Both the position numbers and the translations under genes were made by a program. Below, piece after piece: positions 48,672 to 61,383 of a DNA stretch of 64,000 nucleotides. The stretch is from Syncephalis plumigaleata (lineage: Eukaryota > Zoopagomycota > Zoopagomycetes > Zoopagales > Piptocephalidaceae), in contig JAIXMF010000018.1 of NCBI GenBank assembly GCA_025201365.1, forward strand, positions 389,388-453,387, given 5' to 3'. The number at the start of each line of letters is the position of its first letter. Position 1 is the stretch's first letter. The notes beneath the pieces were generated by a model, which did no database searches, had not been told where the DNA came from, and worked only from the letters and a program-made list of their open reading frames with translations.

Positions 48672-51600
48672 TTAGATGTTTATACTACGTGCCACCGATT
48701 GGAATAGTCGTTCAATATCAGGTGCACATCGAGTAAATGAATGATCCCAGAATTTGTAACAAGGATTCTTCATCAGTTCAATGAGGGTAATCATTAAACC
48801 CCATGGATGTGGACGATTAGCGATTAATCGCTCCAATAGTACACTAATCATCATCATGTCAATACATGTACATATGAATATGAATATATACAACTTACCG
48901 TGTAATTTGTTCCTTGATAATATCTTGATTAGCTTCTGCAAATAGATATAGTAATACACAACTGAAATAATGTGTATGACTATTGGGATAGCGTAACTGA
49001 TTGGTAATGGCATTGATGAATAGATATCGACCTAGTTGATCATGATCAGTGTGATTAGTTAATCATTTCATTATGCATTAATAATCATTACCTTCTAGAT
49101 CCATATCAATTAATAATTGTTGGAATATATCCATGTAGACACTATGCGTAATAGGTGATACACCCTCTTGTCCTTTGTTTTGCAAATGAGCCACCGCTTG
49201 AATACCAATATACATGACGAGTGCATTGATCAATGGTATATTATAGCGTGGATTAGTGGCAACTGTGTCGGTACTAGTAAGTTCTGGTGTTGCATCTGGT
49301 TTAGTGCCATTCTTGTTACCATTACTATTAGTAGTTGTTGTTATTGTAGTGGCTGCTGATGTATTGGTACTAGTAGGTATGGTCAATCGACTACGTAGAT
49401 CGAGTAAGAATGAGACAGGCGAGCGTGTCTTTAGATAATTATCGATATCCTCTTTTAATCCAGTACTACTTAGTAGTCCCGTGTAATCCGATAGAATGAT
49501 AGGTGCTTGATTCACTTCCGGTAATAGATCCACCTTGAGATTGCGCATAAATGGATCGGGTAGACGAATATCTCGCGGGAATGCACTTAGAATCAAGTTA
49601 CGCAATTGCACACAAACTACGGGAATGTTATCGCAGAATGTCAAGTGATAAGCACTAAGGAAGTCGGGGAAGTCGTGTAGTAACACTAGCAAGATACGTA
49701 ATGCGCTCTTGTAGAGTAAACGAGTACTGTCACGCATTTCCACTTGTTCCAAGAATGGTACAGGAATTGGAACAGTCCATTTGCAATTCAAGTGCAATAG
49801 GCCAGCCCTATAATAATTGTAAGTTGAGTTGTTGTTTGCAATGTAAATAAATAAATCTTCGTTATATTCATTTACTTACTCGACGATCTGATGTTACAGT
49901 AATTTCGACATGAATAATCGATGTGAGATGAGGGAAACCCAGGCAAATGTAAATCCTGGTAGGAATGACGGTCTCAATGTATGGAATGTCTCGCTAATTG
50001 ACATTGCATCATATTAGTACCATTACTGTAATTGTTATTATTATATGCTTACCTGAATGCTTTCAACAAAGCAAAATGCTCATCACTCGATAATGCATCA
50101 CCGGCATTAATTCTGTTAATAGACCAACTAGTAAACGGAAGAACGGTTTCTGATTGAATTCTTGACGACGTTGTTCGTGTTCATTAACGAGTACCAACAC
50201 GATAATCGATAGAATCTTTCGGAAATACGCTGGTCGACTAACATTACTCGCTTCTACGTTGAATGTCTTTACCATAAGTGCAATCAACTTGGCATTAGCG
50301 TCGATCGACTGGTAGACCGTCTGACTTGAACTACCAGGAATCATCGATTGTTTCTGATAGATTTCCGTGCTCAATCAACGCTGACTCGGAAGAAAGTGAG
50401 AAGGTATTTTCATCTTGTAGAATGTTTTGTTGCTGAATCTAATATTATTAGATTAGATTAGATCAGATCAAATATAAATAAAATCGAATATAAATAATGC
50501 TAAACTCACCTGAGTAACAAATCCACTTAGTACATTCTCATTAGACGATGGATGCTGGTAGAGTCGCACCCATTCACTAAAGATGAACACAAGCTGATCA
50601 CGAAGACTGGTCATGGCTGCCATTGATAAATCACTAGGCTGAGATGGTCCAGACTTGATTTCTTTTAGTAATTCCTCAACACTAGATAACAATAACATTA
50701 ATGCGATGATTACATATAGATATGTTAAGATAACTCACGTTTCAGATACCATACCACGTTGTATTATTCTAACCAGAGATGCTAACGTATTAGCAAACTG
50801 ATTACGAGTGGCACATGGTTGTGGAAGACCAAATAGACATTGTCGAACTAGTTTGGCGGCAAATTCAATGGCAGCAGGTCGGTTGATTTCCGTCAACTTG
50901 GCCAACTGGATATCCAAATCGGTCATTTGTAATAGGCCTGCTCGTATTAATGCCACAGTCACTGGTACATTATATTTACGCTATTGCCACTTGTTAGTCA
51001 ACATGCTACTCAATCATAATTGTACTAGGTTAATTACCTCGTCATCCGCGTATAATAACCATGCAGTAACTTCCTTGTTGACCTTGGCCGATGTCTTGCA
51101 CAAATGTTCAAGTAGTATCACGTAGACATCGCGTGATAATTCGGAATCATTTTTATATAAGAGTTGTGCCACTTTCTGTGAGAATGCCAACACTACATCG
51201 TCACGTTGACGTGATTGACCGGCAAGCAGTGATATTTGTCGTATCAATACGTTTATATCATGATGTGCTGGCAATTGTTTCCATGATGTATCCGCATTAG
51301 CCGTAATTTTACTATCTAATTCTGTGATGTATTGCTATAAGGGAAAAGTAAAAGGTTAATCGATTGTCATTATTCGTCATTACTCAAATATATTTACCAT
51401 GAAACGTTCTAGTGTTTGTTGCTCATCTGCAGATACACGATACGGGTCTTGTGCATGTGTACCAGGTTGTGGTTGTAATTGTAACAGTTGCTGTTGCTGG
51501 CTGTTGCTGTTGCTGTTGCTGTTGTTGTTGTTGTTTGTTGTTGTTGTTGTTGCTGTGCTTGCAATTGCATCGATTGAGATGAAGCTACAACCGGTGGATT

Positions 51601-54600
51601 TCTACCACTCATTGGATCCATACCAAGCATAGTATACTGGAATAATGATTTAGCATTAGTCACTGGTAAACATGCCTGCTGATAATACTTACACTCTTGG
51701 TGAATTCTTCATAGACATGCAGTTGATTGGCAGTCAATCCAGATGGTTTGAGTCGCAATGCATCAGGTAAATTAGCGGGATAACGAGAGGCAGAATAGGT
51801 TGCCATGTCGTAATAAGGCTGACCCATACGCTAGAGATAGAGTAGATGCACCGCATTAGGTAAATGTATCCATCAAGCTATCATTTCTATCAACTTACCT
51901 CGCGATGTTTACGACGATTAGAAAAGGAAGTGGCAAGTATTTCATCAATCTCGGGAATTGCTTTCTCAGCAGCAGCGCGTTCAACGATGGAACACGCTAG
52001 TTCAATATTATCCTCGACAGTTGCATTAATCAATTCTTCCGGTAGATTCGACTCGTGATAGCCATTTTGCAACAACAGTGTACGGACATGATTGACAATA
52101 TTGACGCGTAATGGCTCCTTGCATGTAACAAGGGCCAGATTACCCGCTAGACTACGTACCATGGCATGAGCGGCACGTCGCATCTTTTCCTCATTGGGTT
52201 CAAGGGCGAAATCCTTGACCACTAGTTCTCGTGTGGAGATGCCAGCAATGGTGACTGAACGCTCGACTACTGGACCGATAATCTCTCGAATAGCACGATC
52301 GATGGCAACGTAGAATATACGTTTTAGCATTGGCTGCGCCATAAACAACGAGAAACTAGAATCAAAATGGAGGAAGTTCGCTAGATTGGACAGGCCAATA
52401 GCGGCGGCTGTCACATCATCCAGACCAGTAGCGTTGCCCGTGAAGGCACGAGGATCATTGCTCATGGCTAAATGAGAGGTGGAAATCGGTTGTGATTGCA
52501 ATGAACTTTGCGATGTTGGGAATGGTGGCAGTATGGCGGCAGTACCGGTTGTTTGTGCTGCTGCTGCTGCCGCTGCTGCTGCGAATGATTGTACACCGGC
52601 AGCGTTACTAGTGGCAAACGAGTCAAGTAGATCCTTGGGCGGACGATCCTTCAACATTGTAGTTGGCTCGATATCTATTAATCATCATCATTATTGTTAT
52701 TATTAATCGAGATATATGATATCATATATAAATACCAACGCTTACCATCTACTTTAATTTGGAATGCATTGCATAGTACTTCCACTTCAAACTTGAGATT
52801 CAACTTTAGATCGGCGAAATGATACAACTCCACCAGTAGGCGTAGAATACCCATTAGCCAAGGATTAGGCGGGCGGAATACTTTGCCTCGCTTTCCTTGT
52901 TCCAATACCTTGGCTACAAACGGGATAGCCACGATCAATCGACCGCTATCGTAGCCTTCGATTAACAAATCCTTGAATGCGATATGCTTATGTTAATAGG
53001 AATGTTACGTGCCAGTGTCATGCCACCAAGCCATGAGCCAAGATTCTTGAGTAGTGCACGTTCCGAGGATGACTCGACCGTTTTCTCCGAGTTCAATAGA
53101 ATACGGATGTTCATGAGCGTTTGTCGTAGAACGTGCTTAACAACTCCCGGTTTCTCCAGCATATCGAGCATCTTCAAATAGAGCTCATGTTGATTCGGTT
53201 CAAGACTAGCTCGTTTCACGACGAGATATTGACTGAACCATGCGAATACCGGCTCATCGATAACCTGGCGTAATTCCGTCAACTTCGCCATCAAGTTATT
53301 ATCGGCCAAATTGTTGATATTGAATAGGATGCAGTCCTGCAATTGTTCGGCCGGTGGAGTAATCTCCTCTCCATCTTTTTCAACGTTTATCGCGCTAAAC
53401 ACTTGAGCAGGTCCACGCATTGCGGATGGTGCAGTTGACGAATTAGTCGCTGTAGGAATCATCAGACTCGCATCGGGCACTAAAGGCATACTACCGGTTC
53501 CTGTCGATTGAGGAACAGTGCCGGTATGCATAAGCGACGATGCTTGTTGTCGTTGTGTTTGCGACGGGGATGAATGCAAATTCGGTTGATTCACATTGCC
53601 TATAACGGAACGAGCATACTGAACTAGTTCCGGGTGAACTTGTCGTAAATGGGGAATTTGCAATAAATGCTCGCAAAACGGTGGCCATTCCGCTAAACGT
53701 GACTGGAACTGCGCCAATGCCTGTATACCAAAGCGAAACATACGTGATCCCGGTGGATTGCGTAGAGCATCGAGCACGTAGCGTAACGCTATACCAAATG
53801 GCGTGTACGACACTAATTGATAACGAATCAATGAACCAAATAATACGCTAGTAATCGCCAATTCCTGGTCGGGATACTTAGGGAAGAAGCGGTACTCGTC
53901 GAATAGATTGTGAACCATACAAGCGAACACTTGTTGCTGCCATGAATCGGACGAGTTCTTGAAGCGAGTGAGCAATTCGATGACCGATTCTATCGACATG
54001 TCACCGCGATAAATGCGTTCATACTGCGCGTTGACCTCTTCATCGACGTCATTGGGAAATGTAATTTCCGAGCCACTAGCCAAGTCTTCCGATGCCGCAC
54101 CAACATTCATGAGACGAGGATGAACTTGTAGACAAATATTGCGCACCTCCTTGAAATGATTCGCATTCTCTGCCGACATTGTACTGCAGTTACGTTAGTT
54201 GAATGATGAGAGATAGTAAATGATAGTCGTGCTATGCATTGATGCATAACCACATTGTCGAGTGAACTTACCTACGCTCAAGAACTCGAAGGAAGATAGC
54301 ATTGACCTCGAGTGATAATGGCACTGAATGTGCGGGTGTATTTCTCGTTTGTCGCGATATCTCCTCGTTCATCTTTTGCTTAAGGAATGCCAGACAAGCC
54401 ACGATAAAGCTGTCCTTATAGGTGGCGATAGAGTCTTGCAGCCATATTTCCAAGTTCAATATTCACGACGCGAAGCCAATGCTGCCAAATCGATGGTGAA
54501 TGCAAATGATTCGCCATTCAACAGTGTTGTAATGATCTATATATATATTCAATAAGAGACAATCAATGGTTATCATCATTAATAAGCAATAGTTCTTTCA

Positions 54601-55919
54601 TATATGTATGTATATGCATCAATTACTTACACGAAGGTCTTGAGCAATGTCTAGAATACGAGATAGTGTGTTGGCATCCTTTCTATACATTTCCAATAGG
54701 CCGGAAACTAGCAAGTCACCATTAAGCGTCCATAGACGTGATAATATCAGACCGGCATTGGGATGACCGGTAAGGAATAGGAATAACAACTTTGAAAGCA
54801 TATCCTGATGCAACTCATTCCATTTACTTTGCTACTCATAATATTACAATTACATTAGCAAAAGCTATCAGTTAAAAAAGATCGTGCATCATTATCGTTG
54901 TCTCTATCATGCTTACCTCCACTTGAAGTAATCCCAAAAAGACAAGTTCCGCCGACATTTTGGCCATCTTTTCCAATAAAGCACGTAGATCACCCGCCAT
55001 CTCGGTGTCGTGAAATGAGGTCAACACTTCGAATAGCTCGACCGAATTCCACTTATGCGCCGATAATGTTGTGGCCATAGTTTGCATATTGCTATTCAAC
55101 TCGGCACCATCGTCCGGTTGCAGAATCTTTTTAGTAGCATCAGCGGCAAAATTGGCCAAATCAGGTGAACAGAATATCGCATGCTTTAATAGGCTGTAGT
55201 GACCACGTCTATTCTCCCATTTCTTCAATAGTAACGAGTTGGGTATCGGACGTGTATCCTAAAAGTGAAGGAAACAGATATATACAAATATTAGCATGTT
55301 ATTTTAATGCTCATGATGCTGATGATGATGAAATACTCACCTTGCATCCAGTACGATAAGCGCTAGCTACAAGTAATAGCCCATCCAGGTCAAAGATCAT
55401 GAAATCCGGATAGTCTAAACACTCTAGCACACGATCCCAATCAAGATTAGGTTGCTAATAATGACCATTGCCATTGTCGTTAATAAGCAGTGTGCTATCC
55501 CATTGAAAGAGAACTCACCACTTCTACCAAGGCACTGGCGAAGATAGTCGGATTCCACGTTTTGGCCAGTGCACCATCTGCACCTGTCGTGGCCTCAAGA
55601 CTCACATGAGTTCGAGCCATCATACCTAGAACGCGAGCGACCTCGTCTTCTGGCAATGGTTTCGACTCGCTTACACCATGATGCGAGAATAAATCACGAA
55701 TCGCCGTGGGTGACGAGCAACACTTGTAGCCGTAATCTAACATAATGCTAGCCAAGTGCGGCTGATTCGTCGTTGGTCCCATCGAATCGGACTTGCCATC
55801 GTCACTGTAGAGCGAGTGCAGCAGCACAGATAAGTATTCATGTAGATCGTGACACTGAGCAAACTATTGATATACACCTACCTCATCGTGTCCTGTAAAC
55901 GACACTTTTCTGTGCCAGC
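48672..55919 (-). CDS. NOT1: CCR4-NOT scaffold NOT1/CNOT1, N-terminus missing
   Basis: Scaffold of the CCR4-NOT deadenylase. Many exons; recognisable blocks run from the HEAT region ([47 protein letters not shown]) through the MIF4G and CAF40-binding parts (VLGMMART to IINV-type helices), the Gln-rich linker near 51480-51560, and the NOT1 superfamily C-terminus ([81 protein letters not shown]). The C-terminus is complete. At the other end, homology starts about 120 residues before [11 protein letters not shown], whereas human CNOT1 has ~370 residues there; nothing NOT1-like is found upstream. One-base shift in an A run near 50108; frame change in the CAA/CAG tract. Confidence 0.92.
51480..51570 (-). 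repeat. CAG/CAA tract within NOT1
   Basis: Tandem CAA/CAG/AAC triplets encode Gln- and Asn-rich linker sequence of NOT1. A four-base interruption in the triplet phase (a TTTG where TTG is expected) shifts the frame, either a consensus slip or a real length change. Confidence 0.6.
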
Positions 55920-56371
55920 TACGTCTGCGATAATATTAATACTACTACTAATAACCAGAGATAGTTAGAGCACAGAATAAAGCAATGACAAGCAAGACAA
56001 CGATCTGTTTTTATGGAAATAAACGATGAACACGAGGTAATAACAATAAATGACAACAGCTGTAGTGTATATGCTACGATGATGTAAAAGATCAAGGAGG
56101 AGAAGAACGGTAGTTGTTGTGTGGGAAGTCGTGATTTATCATTAATGAGATACACTCCACCACCACCACCATCACAAGTAGAGTGCTTTTCCAACCGATT
56201 AATGTAGTTAGCCTTCTGTTTTTACGAATAAATAATAGTTTCATTCACTAGTTTGCTAGCCATTAAATCGTTATTAGCATTAGTCGAATATGACTACAAG
56301 ACAGCACAATACTTACGAGTAAGATGATAGCAGAAGACAGGTATATAAATCCATTTACTAAATTGCACTAG
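55920..56371. other. Junction between two 5'-truncated genes, with Fanzor-type repeat
   Basis: About 450 bp between the first NOT1-like exon and the first PUF60-like exon. No start codon context, signal for missing exons, or promoter is apparent. The terminal repeat at 56184-56246 is the only recognisable item. A minus-strand frame here (55919-56194) shows no motif. Confidence 0.55.
56184..56246 (-). repeat. Fanzor-element terminal repeat, copy 4
   Basis: On the minus strand TATTATTTATTCGTAAAAAC is followed by AGAAGGCTAACTAC, then ATTAATCGGTTGGAAAA, matching the terminal repeat of the element at 11651-12187 and copies at ~165-222 and ~2862-2932. No nuclease frame lies beside it. Confidence 0.6.
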
Positions 56372-57148
56372 ATTTATTGATTTCGAATCGAATAGAGTAG
56401 TTCCAGTGGCCATAGCAGCAATGAATGGATGTGAACTAGATGACAATAGTCTCCATGTTATTACAGCCATGATACATGGCATATTGATTGAAGGCATGAA
56501 TACATTAAAAGGATTAGCACCACATCAAGCATCACCTGCCGCGATAGCCAGTACTGCTACTACGAGTACTATGATCAAAGGTAGCATACACGTACATACA
56601 TGCATACATATATATACATAGCAATCTAAGAATACTATACCAATATCTTGACAGGACAATTCATGGAAATATCACCGATGGAACCATTGAATAGTGTATT
56701 GGGTGAAGAAAACATCAGTATTAAAGGAAGTCAACGTTACGCGGTAATGCAGAAACTCGCACAGAGTGAAGAGGTAGGCAACGCGTATGTACTGATATAT
56801 CGAGTAACATCGCTGGTATAGGCAGCTCGTGTTGTACATGATCGTGCACAAAAGAACGACAACAGGACAACTACTGTGGTGTGTATTGCTAATGCAGTCA
56901 CTGCCGGTGAAGCGGACAATACACTAAACGAAGAGCTCGAGGAGGAGTGTCGTCGCTTTGATGTCATAACTCGTATTCCCATTAAAGTTGACAACTACAT
57001 CGCTGGTGCCGCCTATATATTCGTGCAGGTTGATGATGTGTCTGATGCACAGCAAGCGGTAAAGATGCTCCATGGTCGCTGGTTCGGTGGACGACAGTTG
57101 GCGGCCGACTTTTACAACCAGGATGCGTTTATTCGAGACAATCATTGA
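56372..57148 (+). CDS. PUF60-like splicing factor, 5' truncated
   Basis: 3' part of a gene for a poly(U)-binding splicing factor that helps U2AF recognise 3' splice sites. The first visible exon starts inside an RRM (FIDFES, then AAMNGCELDDNSLHV, the beta3-to-beta4 part of RRM2). The following exons give NISIKGSQRYAVMQKLAQSE and a C-terminal UHM-type RRM: VVCIANAVTAGEADNTLNEE, LEEECRRFDVI, YIFVQVDDVSDAQQAV, GRWFGGRQLAADFYNQDAF. The R-W-F motif in the last part is the UHM hallmark that binds Trp-bearing ULM peptides. RRM1 and the first half of RRM2 are not found upstream, where a terminal repeat and the truncated NOT1 gene lie. Family assignment is by order of motifs; SPF45 is less likely. Confidence 0.78.
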
Positions 57149-57737
57149 TTAGCTATGTAGACATCAAGGAATAATAAAGTGAATATCTCAACTTGGTACA
57201 CTTATACGACATATGTTGCCACGATGTGTAGCCGACCAAGTAGTCCATAGAATGATGCATCATTAAACATTACCTACAATGGAGTGTCAATTACAATGTG
57301 GTATACCTTTACAGCTGGTGATACACTACTGGTATATGATGTGCTAGATGTCGTAGTAACTGATCGATATGCACTAACCTATTGAATGATGATGGATTTG
57401 ATGATAAGCTAATGTCTAATAAAAAGTATTAGTAGTGTGATATGAGTGCATTGTACTTACTTGAATCGTTTGCTTTTTAGATATGACCAAATGTAAACAC
57501 GCTTAGACAAGTGTATACAGGAGATTATGAATATTTATTGACAGGAAAGCAAAACAAACATATTTGATACAGATGGCCATACATGGCGCATATTGAATGG
57601 AATAGGAAAAGTGTGGCAACGGCCACATTGTTGGTATAACCCGATAGTAGTAGTAGTAGTAATAATAAAAACCTAGTAGTAATGTTAGTTATTGTATTAG
57701 TAGTGTATATTAGTGTTGACTTACCTTATTATTATTA
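57149..57737. other. Intergenic, no gene seen
   Basis: About 590 bp between convergent genes, AT-rich, with an (AGT)n/(TAA)n run near 57645-57670. No open frame of note. Confidence 0.5.
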
Positions 57738-58506
57738 TTATTCATCGGGTATCACACGACGCACGCGACGATCATGCTTGCGTTGTGGTTTGTCTGGTTT
57801 GGCCGACCCTACCGAACCAGACTTGGAGGGAGAGGGGGTGGTAGGGGAAATGGGAGGAGAAGGAAGATGAGGGCGGGAGGTGCGGGAATTGCGGCGAGAG
57901 CGGAGAGGAGGACGGCTGGGTCGAGCCGTGGTGTTAGGTTTAAAGATGATCGCCAATGGAGCGATGTCCCGTTGATATTGGACGTCTTCCATTGGCGTGG
58001 GGTATTGTTGGAGGAGGAGGAGGAGTGGTAGTGGCGGATGAAGCAGAAGTCGGGGATAGGAGAGGGATTTAAGATATAGAAAGGATCAATATGAGGGAGA
58101 GAGGTAGTAGCGAGAGCGGGGGAGGCGTAGCGCCGATGCGGCTTAGGCGCTCGCGATTCCACTGGCGCCAGAGCTTTTTGCGCTCAATAGCGCGTTGTTT
58201 GATGCGCTGCGCAATACTGAGCTTGCGCTCAGGCTCGAGACGACGAGTCTTTTTATGCACCGAAGTGCTTTTTAGTTTTAACTCAATTTCGGAGTGTGAT
58301 CGCTTACGAACGATCATTGACGCGGATGTCGCTTCTGAATTATAAAACGGGCGTAAGCCCACCATACCACACTAAGTGTGACGTATTAGTAACGCGTTTC
58401 AACTGCTAGTGCCATAATCACTTACCGTGACGTGTGGTGGCACAATGTTATTGCCCTGTGCACCGTGCACAGATGGCATAAAGATGGATTGGTAAGCTGA
58501 AAACAT
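57738..58506 (-). CDS. Basic/Pro-Ser-rich hypothetical protein
   Basis: Starts MFSAYQSIFMPSVHGAQGNN at 58506, then a 60-70 bp intron and an exon with CGMVGLRPFYNSEATSA, a basic helical segment (KRSHSEIELKLKSTSVHKKT, RRLEPERKLSIAQRIKQRAI, ERKKLWRQWNRERLSRI) and then Pro/Ser-rich sequence. The end near 57738 reads as a basic, Pro/Ser-rich frame finishing KHDRRVRRVIPDE. The link between the middle and the last part changes frame in a C-rich stretch (57820-58080), so an extra intron or base errors must be assumed. The RxxE/K-rich helix suggests a nuclear or nucleolar protein. Family not recognised. Confidence 0.45.
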
Positions 58507-59641
58507 ACTGCAGATGAATACAGGTAGATGCAGATGGATGCTTGTACTATCAATTAATTAGAACAGCGTGAGTAACATAGAACAAGTATGTAGTGGGGAG
58601 AAGCACATATGGAGTACATACAATAGAAAGTATTTGAGAAGAGCGCTTGCAGTGTAAATAGCATAGTCATGCACACGAGACTATTACACACGAGAGAACA
58701 TACAACGGGTAGAACAGAGACGAATACGTACAGACAACATACAAGGGAGATACAGCAGCAACATAATCAACAATATACTTACCAGTTATGGTTTAGTAAG
58801 CTACAAGAAAACAAACAGCGTTTAAAGTTCAAGTGAATAGCTTTTAGTGAGTGCTTTTTAGTGTTGAAAGAAAGAAAGAAATGAATGAGTTGATGATGTG
58901 ACATTATTTAGTGCGCGTCCTTTTTATACCACACACTAAATAAGCAGCAAAATGCTTGCTCATTCCATTACAGCGTAAACACAGATTTTATTATGATGTA
59001 CTCGCTATATATTCTTGCCAATGCTTTTACGAATAAACATCCATCTTTACAATAGCTATATGCTGATTCTTCGAGCAACTTGTTCTACATTAATGCAAAT
59101 GGTGTATGTCATGATGAATCTATACTAGGTGATTAGTCTTGCTGGGTTTTGACGACGACTGAAACGGTTAGTCCACCCACTGACCGAGAATAACATCCGA
59201 CTCCATTCTAATTACCGAATACTTGCTGCGGTATGTCAGCCATGTGATATGCTCAGTTAATCTATGATTGAGATGACGACTGCCCATACTCATATGGAAA
59301 TGCCGTCAATGGTAATAATCGAGTGTTCGCTATGCTGGCAGTAATTAATGTAGCATAGATTGCATAATAGTAGTATCGCGTGTATCAATATCTATAATTG
59401 ATCATACCATCTGGATGTTAATAGACAGATGATGATGATGGTATCATTAGTAGTAATAATTGCTAGCTGATCATTCTATCCATTCAACTAATAGTGAATA
59501 TCGTACGCGAATACAGTATGATAAAGTAACAATTTATAATTGGTATGTGTCTAACAACTTGGTTCTATGTGTTCAGGATGATCGAATGAATGGGTCGTTA
59601 TTCAATAGGCTTGCTAGGACACCATCGATGGGATGTTGCTA
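58507..59641. other. Intergenic, no gene seen
   Basis: About 1.1 kb, AT-rich, without supported frames. Contains the putative promoter of the hypothetical gene (minus strand) and 3' flank of the Ile-tRNA synthetase fragment. Confidence 0.45.
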
Positions 59642-60825
59642 TTAGTTATATGAATGCATAGCAGTAGTAATGACATGTCCCTTGTTATTGTTCACAACAA
59701 GTGGCATCGATTGCATAGACATTCCGGTGATCAGATCGATAGCTCCAACATCTCGGCATTTATGTCGTGCCGATAAATGTAGAATCATTTGGCCAGATGC
59801 ACCTTCATAGTGTCTATTACGTTGTCGATCAATAGTCATTATCATGGCACACTCATACTTCATACTTCATACTTACTTGGTAATGATATCGTTTCACTAA
59901 TAAGGACAGTGTCATTTCTCGTGGTTAATGTCGACTGTGCAGCAACATTAACCGATGCACATAAGAACAGTTCAGGTAGCTGTGATGCTAATGCGTATTG
60001 CTTAGTAAATATGTACAAATAATATCACTATCGCTATTGTTATATTATCTTACCGTATTTCTGTAGCATTGGCCTAGTGGAGACATTGCACTGTCTTCTA
60101 GTTCTAGTGTCAGATCGATTTGCTCGCTTGTCTTGATTCCCTGTCAGACAATGAATTTGTAAACAAATCATTTGGTATACTGCAGATAGCACTTACTTGG
60201 CCTGTCGCACCTTCTCGACTAGCTGGTAGTACTGACTACAAAGGTGTCGTAGCACTGTCCAGTCTTGCTCCAAAGCAATATTATGCCAACGATCATCCTA
60301 TTCATTGCCAATGCTCGAGTGTTAGACCACACATAGCTCAGTAATTGCAAGTGTTTACCAGAGATATCCATCCCGACTGGAATACGCTATCAAGTGGTGT
60401 CGACCAACTCGACGAGGAGAAAAGCTGAATCTTCTCGGCTAAATGACAAGTAATTGGTGCGAGTGCGCGTGTGTACACCTCAATTATCTATGCGGCATTT
60501 CTTGCTTAGCTACAATTGCATATCAAGTATCAATGGCTTCTTACGCGGTATACGGCAGTCTGTGCCGACCTTCGTGCCAACGATAATTGTCGTCAACGTA
60601 AAGCCGCTCCTTGATAGATTGAAAGTAGAACGCCGATAGTTGCGAGTTGGTAAAGCGATTCAATTCCTGAATACTACAATAAACAAAGCAAATATTAGTT
60701 CTACCGTTGCGTATGCTGCTCACACTTCTTATCACATACCTTTATTGAACGAGAATACTTCATAGGCATTGCTAATTAACGTGGCAGAGCAATGTAGTTC
60801 ATGTAAAGTGTATTGGTCTATCAAG
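59642..60825 (-). pseudogene. Mitochondrial isoleucyl-tRNA synthetase, C-terminal part only
   Basis: Seven short exons on the minus strand resemble the anticodon-binding and C-terminal region of class I IleRS: LIDQYTLHELHCSATLISNA, YEVFSFNK; IQELNRFTNSQLSAFYFQSI, KERLYVDD (the family pattern 'F.N.DLS.FYFDI.KDRLY'); VFQSGWISL; DRWHNIALEQDWTVLRHLCS; QLVEKVRQA; IKTSEQIDLTLELED; and a last exon with ASGQMILHLSARHKCRDVGA. Intron boundaries (GTAAGT/TAG) look normal. The catalytic domain with HIGH and KMSKS, roughly the first two thirds of the enzyme, is absent: homology stops at ~60825 and Fanzor-related sequence begins ~50 bp further on. As it stands the gene cannot charge tRNA; it is either a broken copy or a misassembly. 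Confidence 0.72.
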
Positions 60826-60869
60826 TGACGATGAGAATGCAAAACGGTTGACGTGAGCAATATCCATTA

Positions 60870-61040
60870 TCACTGTAAAAATGCCAACTGACGGAACGCA
60901 ACAATGTCAAGCGTAATAATAATGATAAATCAGTGTTAGTCATGCATGCTTCATTGATAGCGATAACTATTATCATCAATTCTATAAGGTGAACGAGACA
61001 AGTAGGTGTATAGGTCGTATTAAAGCTAGAGTAATTCAAT
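60870..61040 (+). repeat. Fanzor-element internal segment, second copy
   Basis: Resembles 11735-11860 of the inverted-repeat element over ~130 bp, best at 'ATCATCAATTCTATAAGGTR'. In one frame both encode FID/D-x-D, then YHQFYKV and an acidic residue plus TS, with mostly conservative differences, suggesting former coding sequence, perhaps upstream Fanzor ORF. It lies right at the break of the IleRS gene. Confidence 0.5.
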
Positions 61041-61383
61041 TTAGCATATATGCATTAATATGCGCGTCCATGCAAGTTGATGAGAATTCGTCGATCAGCA
61101 CTTTGCACATGGCGTGAGGAGCATAATTTATTCACACCATATACGAATGACACCTATATAAATATTCTTATGTTCTATTAAAGAGAGGATTCATTAGTCA
61201 ACATCTCATGTCAATTGTAGTTGGTACACTAGTGGCAACCGTTCTCTCTTTTACTGTCACCGTGTTATTGACACCGCTTTCGTCAAAAGGTTTCAGCAAG
61301 TCTATCAATATTATTGTTTACATATCGTCTTCATTTTCAAGCGTCAGTCACTTCAGTAAGGTATTGCTTTATTGTTATAATCA

